From: DASPKX01 sp035627835
GTDB lineage: Bacteria > Verrucomicrobiota > Verrucomicrobiia > Limisphaerales > SXQI01
Reading direction: 5' to 3'
DNA length: 27,126 bases
Assembly: GCA_035627835.1 (NCBI GenBank)
Contig: DASPKX010000095.1
Location: forward strand, 1-27,126
Shown here: piece after piece, positions 21,634 through 27,126 of the stretch
How the letters are laid out: each line of letters opens with the position of its first letter
How positions within the stretch are numbered: position 1 is the first letter of the stretch
Notes under the pieces: model-generated
Told to the model about the DNA's origin: nothing
What the model saw: the letters and a program-made list of their open reading frames with translations, nothing else
The model's database searches: none
Program-made: the position numbers and the translations under genes

Positions 21634-24351
21634 TTGACGCTCCCCGCGAAGGGTTACAGAATCCTCAGGTTGAACCCGGCTCGTCACATACTGCGCATCG
21701 TCGCCATTGCGCTCGCATGCTCTGCGGGCGTTCTCACGCTCCTTGCGACCCCCGCGAACAAAAATGCCTTCGAGCGGCGCTACGACACTTTCCTCGGCAG
21801 CAATCTAAAGAGCTGCTCCACCTGCCATCTTCCGGGCCACCCACGCAATCCCGAGAGCCTCGACGAGATCCCGCACAATCCTTTCGGCGCCCGTTTGCGT
21901 GAGGTTCGCAAGGAAATCGCCAGCAAAGATCTTGATCTGCGTCTGGCCAGGATCGGCAAGGAGGACTCTGACGTTGATGGCGTTCCTAACGAACTGGAAC
22001 TCCTCCTCGGCACAAATCCCGGTGATCCTAAAGACGTTCCCAACTCCGAGCGACGCTCCAAAGCTGCCGCTCTGGAAAAAGAATTCGCCGCATTCCTGAA
22101 GTCGTACAAATGGCGCCCGTTCCAAACTGTTCAACGTCCGGAGCCGCCTAAGGTCGCCAATAAAAAATGGGTGCGAAATCCGATCGACGCCTTCGTTGCT
22201 GCCGAGCATGAGAAGCGCGGTTTGAAGCCCCGGCCCGAAGCTTCCAAGGCCACGCTGTTGCGCCGCGTCTATATGGATTTGATCGGCCTTGCGCCAACGC
22301 CGAGCGAGCAGCTCGCTTTCGAAGCGGACAGCTCGCCGAAGGCCTACGAAAAGGTCGTCGATCGTTTGCTCAAGGATCCACGTTACGGCGAGCGTTGGGG
22401 TCGCCATTGGATGGATGTGTGGCGTTACAGCGATTGGGCCGGGTGGAGCGGCGGCAATCAAATCCGCGACAGCAAGCCGCACATCTGGCGCTGGCGCGAC
22501 TGGATTGTTGAGTCGCTCAACGACGACAAAGGTTACGACCAAATGGTGACGGAGATGCTCGCGGCCGATGAACTCGCCCCGGGCGACACGAACGCTTTGC
22601 GCGCCACCGGCTTCCTCGCACGCAATTACAAGATGCTGAGCCGCGAACAGTGGCTTGAGGACACCGTGAAGCACACCTCACAAGCGTTCCTCGCCGTGAC
22701 CGTCGGTTGCGCGAAATGCCACGATCACATGCACGATCCGGTGTCGCAAATGGAGTATTACCAGATGCGCGCGATCTTCGAGCCGCACCAAGTGCGCACG
22801 GATAAAGTCCCCGGTGAGTTGGATACTTTCAAAGCTGGGTTCCTTCGCGTTTACGATGTGGACACCAATCCTCCCACCTACTTTCTGAAACGGGGCGATG
22901 AGCGCATGCCCGACACCAACCGCGTCGCAGCCCCGGGTGTTCCCCGCTCACTTTCCGGTGACAAGCTCAGCGCTGCTCTAGAAATCGTTCCTGTCTCACT
23001 GCCGCAGGTGACGGCTTTTCCAGATAAGCGCAGTTTCGTCATCGAGGCGCTTATCGCAGCCGCGACCAAGGCTGTCACCGACGCGGAGAAGTCACTCACC
23101 GATTCCAAGACAAACCAGAACGAGCGATTAGTCGCGGAACGCGAAATCGAACTGGAGATTCAGCGGGCCAAGCACGCTGCGCTGCTCGCCGTCGTGAAAG
23201 CTGAGAGGCTCGAGGATGAGGGTTTGAAGGAGACCGCCGCATGGAAAGACGCCGCCACCGAAGCGGTCGTGAAGCAGCGCGCTCTCACCATCTGCGAAGC
23301 TCAGCTCGAGGAGCACAAGGCTCGCGGCAAGTTTGAGGAGGCTGATGCCGCCCACCGCAAAGCCACTGAGAAGCCGGACCCCAAGGAGGCTCTGGAGAAA
23401 GCAGAGAAGCAGCTCGCGGAAGCCCGTAAAAAGCTTCAGGACCAGCAAGGTGCGCTCGCGAAGGCTCGAGAAGCCGCGAAAACGGTCGCTGGGACAGAGT
23501 ACAAACCACGGCCAATGGAAACTTACCCTGCGTTCAGCACCGGCAGGCGTTTGGCTTTTGCTCGCTGGGTCACGGACGAAGCAAACCCGCTTACCGCGCG
23601 AGTGGCCATGAACCACATTTGGCTTCGCCGCTTCGGGCGAGGAATCGTCAACACCCCCTCCGATTTCGGCGGCAACGGTGTGAAGCCGTCTCATCCAGCG
23701 CTGCTCGATTGGCTGGCAGCCGAGTTCATGGCGCGCGGTTGGAGCATGAAAGAGATGCACCGATTAATGGTGACGAGCAGCGCTTATCGCATGGCTTCCA
23801 CTCCCGATGAAGCGAACCTCGCTGCGGACCCGGACAATGTTTATCTCTGGCGCATGCCCTCGCGACGCATTGAGGCCGAAGTTGTCCGCGACAATTTGCT
23901 TTGGACCGCAGGGACGCTCGATCGAACGATGGGCGGCCCCGAAATTCCTCACACTGAAGGGCTCAGCTCGAAGCGCCGCAGCGTCTATCTGCGCATCGCG
24001 GCCGAGAAGGAAGTCGAGTTCCTGAAATTGTTTGATGGCCCTAGCGTGAACGAATGTTACCGCCGCCACGCCACGGTGCTCCCTCAGCAAGCGTTGGCTC
24101 TCGCCAACAGTGAGCTGGCCCTTAAAGAAGCCCGCGAATTGGCCAGCGCGCTCCAAAAGGAAGCGGCCTCAGATGCCGAGTTCGTGAACCTGGCTTACCG
24201 CAAGATGCTCGCGCGGCCGCCTGCTGCTGATGAGTTAAAACTCTGCCTGGAATTCCTGCAGCAACCGAAACCTGGCGCCGCCAAAGGCTCTCGCCGGGAC
24301 AACTTGATCCTCGTCCTTTTCAATCACAACGATTTCCTCACCGTCCGTTAA
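21634..24351 (+). CDS. PSCyt2/PSD1 (DUF1549-DUF1553) cytochrome protein
   Basis: The 905-residue exported protein has, in order: a signal segment (LRIVAIALACSAGVLTLLAT, ~20-39); a first haem motif C61-S-T-C-H65; a thrombospondin-3-like calcium loop, DSDVDGVPNELELLLGTNPG; DUF1549 from about residue 180 (NPIDAFVAAEHEKRGLKPRP) with a second motif C359-A-K-C-H363; a long charged coiled coil (~470-620); and DUF1553 from about 640 (FARWVTDEANPLTARVAMNHIWLRRFGRG). This architecture is a hallmark of Planctomycetes and Verrucomicrobia and is thought to join periplasmic electron transfer or polysaccharide use; no reaction is known. TTG 21634 is the longest start and TTG 21670 an alternative. It is paired with the DUF1501 gene 5 bases downstream. 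Confidence 0.9.
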   Translation: MTLPAKGYRILRLNPARHILRIVAIALACSAGVLTLLATPANKNAFERRYDTFLGSNLKSCSTCHLPGHPRNPESLDEIPHNPFGARLREVRKEIASKDLDLRLARIGKEDSDVDGVPNELELLLGTNPGDPKDVPNSERRSKAAALEKEFAAFLKSYKWRPFQTVQRPEPPKVANKKWVRNPIDAFVAAEHEKRGLKPRPEASKATLLRRVYMDLIGLAPTPSEQLAFEADSSPKAYEKVVDRLLKDPRYGERWGRHWMDVWRYSDWAGWSGGNQIRDSKPHIWRWRDWIVESLNDDKGYDQMVTEMLAADELAPGDTNALRATGFLARNYKMLSREQWLEDTVKHTSQAFLAVTVGCAKCHDHMHDPVSQMEYYQMRAIFEPHQVRTDKVPGELDTFKAGFLRVYDVDTNPPTYFLKRGDERMPDTNRVAAPGVPRSLSGDKLSAALEIVPVSLPQVTAFPDKRSFVIEALIAAATKAVTDAEKSLTDSKTNQNERLVAEREIELEIQRAKHAALLAVVKAERLEDEGLKETAAWKDAATEAVVKQRALTICEAQLEEHKARGKFEEADAAHRKATEKPDPKEALEKAEKQLAEARKKLQDQQGALAKAREAAKTVAGTEYKPRPMETYPAFSTGRRLAFARWVTDEANPLTARVAMNHIWLRRFGRGIVNTPSDFGGNGVKPSHPALLDWLAAEFMARGWSMKEMHRLMVTSSAYRMASTPDEANLAADPDNVYLWRMPSRRIEAEVVRDNLLWTAGTLDRTMGGPEIPHTEGLSSKRRSVYLRIAAEKEVEFLKLFDGPSVNECYRRHATVLPQQALALANSELALKEARELASALQKEAASDAEFVNLAYRKMLARPPAADELKLCLEFLQQPKPGAAKGSRRDNLILVLFNHNDFLTVR

Positions 24352-24356
24352 CAACT

Positions 24357-25808
24357 ATGCGCACACGAAAATCTCACGGCTGCGGCATGACACGGCGCTC
24401 TTTCCTCGCGGACACCGGGATGGGCTTCACCGGCCTCGCCCTGAGCGCCATGTTGTTCAAGGACGGCGTGATCCGCGCCGAGAGTCCCGCGCTGGCTGCG
24501 CCAGGCAAAGCCCGCGCAAAATCGGTCATCTGGATCTTCCTCTGCGGCGGCGTCAGCCACCTGGAAAGTTTCGATGTGAAGCCGATCCTCAATGAGTTAG
24601 CCGGCAAGTCGATCGAGGAGACGCCTTATAAGAAAGTTTTGGAACGCGCGGGCAAGGACGTCATTGGCGCCAATCCCTCGCACGGCAACCGCAAAACAAT
24701 CATGCCGCTCCAGACCGGCTACAAACGCCATGGCGAGTGCGGCCTCATTGTCGGTGATTGGTTTGAGAACATTGGCACCTGCGCGGATGACCTCGCGATT
24801 GTTCGCTCGCTCTGGACAATCCACAACGACCATGGCGCCCAGCTCACCTGGCAGACCGGTCGCCACCCGCGCGAGCTGGATCATCCCACTCTGGGATCAT
24901 GGGTCGCCTACGGCCTTGGGGCTATCAACGAAAACCTCCCTGAATACGTTGTCCTCGGTGTGCCGACGGGCGATTGCTGCGGTGGCGCCTTCACTCACGG
25001 CGCGGCTTATCTCGGACCGGAGCACAGCGGCGTGCGCCTCAATGTGGATCCGAAAAATCCGCTCCCCTTCATCAAGCCGCCCGAAAGTCTAATCACCGAA
25101 GAGGAGCAAATCGAGAACCTCAGCCTCCTCGGCAAGCTGAACCATCTCGCCGGGATTGATTACCCGGACGACAAGGATCTTCGCGCCCGCATCAAATCGT
25201 ACGAGCTGGCTTTCCAGATGCAGACCTCCATTCCAGAAACGATGAACCTGGAGTCGGAAAGCGAGGAAACCCGCAAGCTCTACGGTTTGGATAAAAAGGA
25301 GTGCAAAGAGTTCGGGGAGCAATGCCTTGTTGCCCGCCGGTTAGTTGAGCGCGGCGTTCGCTTCGTGCAATTGTTCCATGGCGGCGGTGGTGGCGGAGAT
25401 TGGGATGCTCACTCGGAAATCAAATCCAACCACACGAAGTTGGCCAAGCAGGTGGATCAACCGATCGCAGGCTTGCTCAAGGATTTGAAGCAACGCGGCA
25501 TGCTCTCGGACACGCTTGTGGTCTTCGGCACTGAGTTTGGTCGATCCCCGGGGGCTGAAGGCACCGGGCGCGATCATCACCCTGAAGGCTTCTGCGCCTG
25601 GCTGGCTGGCGCCGGGGTAAAAGGCGGTGCAATCGAGGGCGCCACCGACGAACTGGGCTTCCATGCGGTTGAAAATCGCCACTACGTTACCGATATACAT
25701 GCCACGGTTCTGCATCTTCTGGGGCTAAACTCGCACAAACTTGAAGTTCCCGGTCGCAAACGGCTCGATATGGACCATGGTCAGGTGATTAAAGGTGTTC
25801 TGGCCTGA
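24357..25808 (+). CDS. Tat-exported DUF1501 protein
   Basis: The 483-residue protein begins with a twin-arginine signal, TRRSFLADTGMGFTGLALSA (Arg13-Arg14), so it is exported folded. The body is DUF1501, an alkaline-phosphatase/sulfatase-like fold: KSVIWIFLCGGVSHLESFD, DLAIVRSLWTIHNDHGAQL, GTEFGRSPGAEGTGRDHHPE and HVTD-like HYVTDIHATVLHLLGL supply the metal-site Asp and His pattern. The family nearly always follows a DUF1549/DUF1553 gene, as here, and the two likely form one periplasmic complex. The substrate is unknown. ATG 24357 gives the Tat signal directly. Confidence 0.9.
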   Translation: MRTRKSHGCGMTRRSFLADTGMGFTGLALSAMLFKDGVIRAESPALAAPGKARAKSVIWIFLCGGVSHLESFDVKPILNELAGKSIEETPYKKVLERAGKDVIGANPSHGNRKTIMPLQTGYKRHGECGLIVGDWFENIGTCADDLAIVRSLWTIHNDHGAQLTWQTGRHPRELDHPTLGSWVAYGLGAINENLPEYVVLGVPTGDCCGGAFTHGAAYLGPEHSGVRLNVDPKNPLPFIKPPESLITEEEQIENLSLLGKLNHLAGIDYPDDKDLRARIKSYELAFQMQTSIPETMNLESESEETRKLYGLDKKECKEFGEQCLVARRLVERGVRFVQLFHGGGGGGDWDAHSEIKSNHTKLAKQVDQPIAGLLKDLKQRGMLSDTLVVFGTEFGRSPGAEGTGRDHHPEGFCAWLAGAGVKGGAIEGATDELGFHAVENRHYVTDIHATVLHLLGLNSHKLEVPGRKRLDMDHGQVIKGVLA

Positions 25809-25991
25809 CCCTGCGAGTATAAGCCGCTATTCTCCAGACACTTAGCGCACGGCGAGCAGCAGCCGGAATGCCGCTCAGGGTCTGTTAATAACTTTTCCGG
25901 CCTCATTTCGATTTTTCGGTCCGCCCCGCTAGTCAAAGGAAGTGACTGGCTCCATTATGGTTCTCGCCGGTCGAGGAGCCGGTTTGCGCCG

Positions 25992-27126
25992 ATGAGACAG
26001 CACACATCCACCTTAAAACCCCGTTTGCTGGTCAAACAGCAGCGGCGGATTCGCCTGCCAGAGCGGCGCCACGACATAGCGCCGGATATGTACCAGGTGA
26101 CGCGCCTGCAGAATGGCGTCACGGTGGCGTCCGCGGCAATGCCGCACATGGCGAGCGTGAGTCTGGGAATCTGGGTGGCGGTGGGTGGGCGTTATGAGCC
26201 CGCGCAACTCTCGGGGGCGTCGCATTTCATCGAGCACCTGCTGTTCAAAGGAACCAAACGTCGCAGCGCAAAACAGATCTCCCAGGATGTGGAAGGCGTC
26301 GGGGGTTATCTCAACGCGTTCACCTGCGAGGAAAACACCTGCTTCTTCGCCAAGGCGCCACATCAACAGTTTGCTGAAGTTCTCGATGTCCTCATGGACA
26401 TGTTCCTGAACTCGGTTTTCGATTCTGGCGAAATCGATAAAGAACGCAGCGTTATCAAAGAAGAGCTGGCCATGTATTTGGACCAGCCCGCCCATCATGT
26501 GCACGAGCTGCTCAACGAACTGCTCTGGCCCAACCAGCCTCTGGGCCGTTCCTTAACCGGCACCGAGCAGACGCTCGATGAAATGAAGCGGCCGGAGCTT
26601 ACGAATTTCTTTAAACAAAATTACGTGGCCGATGGCGTGTTAATCACTGCCGCAGGCCGCGTGGAGCATTCCGAGCTTCTGAACGCGGTTGATAAATACG
26701 CGCGCCGAATTCAGCGCGGGATTCGCCCCCGCTGCTTGCCCGCGTTTAACCAACAGCAATCGCCCAACGTTCATTTGCTCAGCAAGCAAACGGAGCAGAC
26801 ACAGATTGCTTTGGGCTATCGGACCTGCTCACGTCACGCGCCCGAGCGCCACGCCGTGCGCATGCTCAACACCTTGCTCGGCGAGAACATGAGTTCCCGC
26901 TTGTTCCAGGTGGTGCGCGAAGATCACGGCTTGGCCTACTCCATTACCAGCTCCGTCAACTTTCACGATGACGTTGGCTCCCTCAGCATCGGCGCCGGCA
27001 TTGAAACCGCCCGCACTCAGGAAGCCTTGTCTCTCATCACACGCGAAACCCGCTGGTTCCAGGACAAGCTCGCTTCGCGCAAAGAAATCAGCCGCGCCCG
27101 CGATTACCTGATTGGGCAGCTTGAGC
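25992..27126 (+). CDS. M16-family zinc peptidase, N-terminal part
   Basis: The frame is open from ATG 25992 to the window edge, giving 378 residues of a pitrilysin/processing-peptidase-like protein that continues beyond. The inverted zinc motif is intact, H78-F-I-E81-H82 in SGASHFIEHLLFKGTKRRSA, with ERSVIKEEL supplying the distal glutamate. LGENMSSRLFQVVREDHGLAYSITSSV marks the C-terminal M16 domain. No signal peptide, so a cytoplasmic peptidase is likely. A basic N-terminal stretch of ~30 residues precedes the family start at YQVTRLQNGVTV; ATG 26088 is a shorter option. GAGGAG at 25973-25978 is 13 bases from the ATG, rather far for a ribosome site. Confidence 0.9.
   Translation, partial: MRQHTSTLKPRLLVKQQRRIRLPERRHDIAPDMYQVTRLQNGVTVASAAMPHMASVSLGIWVAVGGRYEPAQLSGASHFIEHLLFKGTKRRSAKQISQDVEGVGGYLNAFTCEENTCFFAKAPHQQFAEVLDVLMDMFLNSVFDSGEIDKERSVIKEELAMYLDQPAHHVHELLNELLWPNQPLGRSLTGTEQTLDEMKRPELTNFFKQNYVADGVLITAAGRVEHSELLNAVDKYARRIQRGIRPRCLPAFNQQQSPNVHLLSKQTEQTQIALGYRTCSRHAPERHAVRMLNTLLGENMSSRLFQVVREDHGLAYSITSSVNFHDDVGSLSIGAGIETARTQEALSLITRETRWFQDKLASRKEISRARDYLIGQLE

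Noticed and set aside
25809..25991. Possible terminator or promoter after the DUF1501 gene
   Set aside because: Only a 5-bp AGTCA/TGACT dyad and short A/T runs are visible; neither a stem with a T-tract nor a clear -35/-10 pair can be supported.

Overview
The window looks like a chromosomal stretch from a soil or freshwater Verrucomicrobium, probably near the Pedosphaera/Limisphaerales group. This rests on family content, not on a marker gene. The diagnostic families are a PVC-type beta-propeller/HEAT/cytochrome c protein, a PSCyt2/PSD1 (DUF1549/DUF1553) protein paired with a Tat-exported DUF1501 protein, and a secreted PQQ-like beta-propeller. The intergenic DNA is GC-rich and full of palindromic repeats, and Shine-Dalgarno sites are often weak. 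No rRNA, tRNA, CRISPR array, phage gene or transposase was seen.

Layout. Positions 1-588 are non-coding and hold three kinds of repeat or dyad. A secreted haem protein follows (589-3714). A block of four tandem ~200 bp repeats (3718-4490) comes next. Then there is a complete sugar-type ABC importer: lipoprotein binding protein, permease, double ATPase and second permease (4545-9078), with overlapping or closely spaced genes. A palindromic repeat (9090-9245) separates it from a long minus-strand cluster (14946 down to 9264). In transcription order that cluster is a TPR protein, MtnA-family isomerase, PQQ-like propeller protein, NUDIX hydrolase, two tandem paralogous membrane PH-like proteins and a UbiA-family prenyltransferase. 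A strong terminator-like hairpin sits directly before the mtnA start codon.

From 14947 to 15468 there is no convincing gene. A DUF2238-like membrane protein (minus) and a DUF3047 secreted protein (plus) diverge around 16.1-16.4 kb. A rhodanese overlaps an ApbE flavinyltransferase, which converges on a stand-alone KaiB-family gene. A TauE/SafE exporter, a small unknown protein, a gamma-class carbonic anhydrase and a thioredoxin-like protein follow, separated by two copies of a GCAGATT-rich palindromic repeat. The right end has the PSCyt2/PSD1 plus DUF1501 pair and the first 378 codons of an M16 zinc peptidase that runs off the window.

Most genes are familiar housekeeping or PVC-lineage families. 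I did not find a clear new defence or biosynthetic system. The less ordinary points are the density of several palindromic repeat families in intergenic DNA, the hairpin abutting mtnA, the coupled PH-PH pair beside a UbiA enzyme, the KaiB gene without Kai partners nearby, and a divergent MtnA. Coordinates include the stop codon. Start codons were moved from the longest open frame where a signal peptide, ribosome binding site or overlap argued for it.
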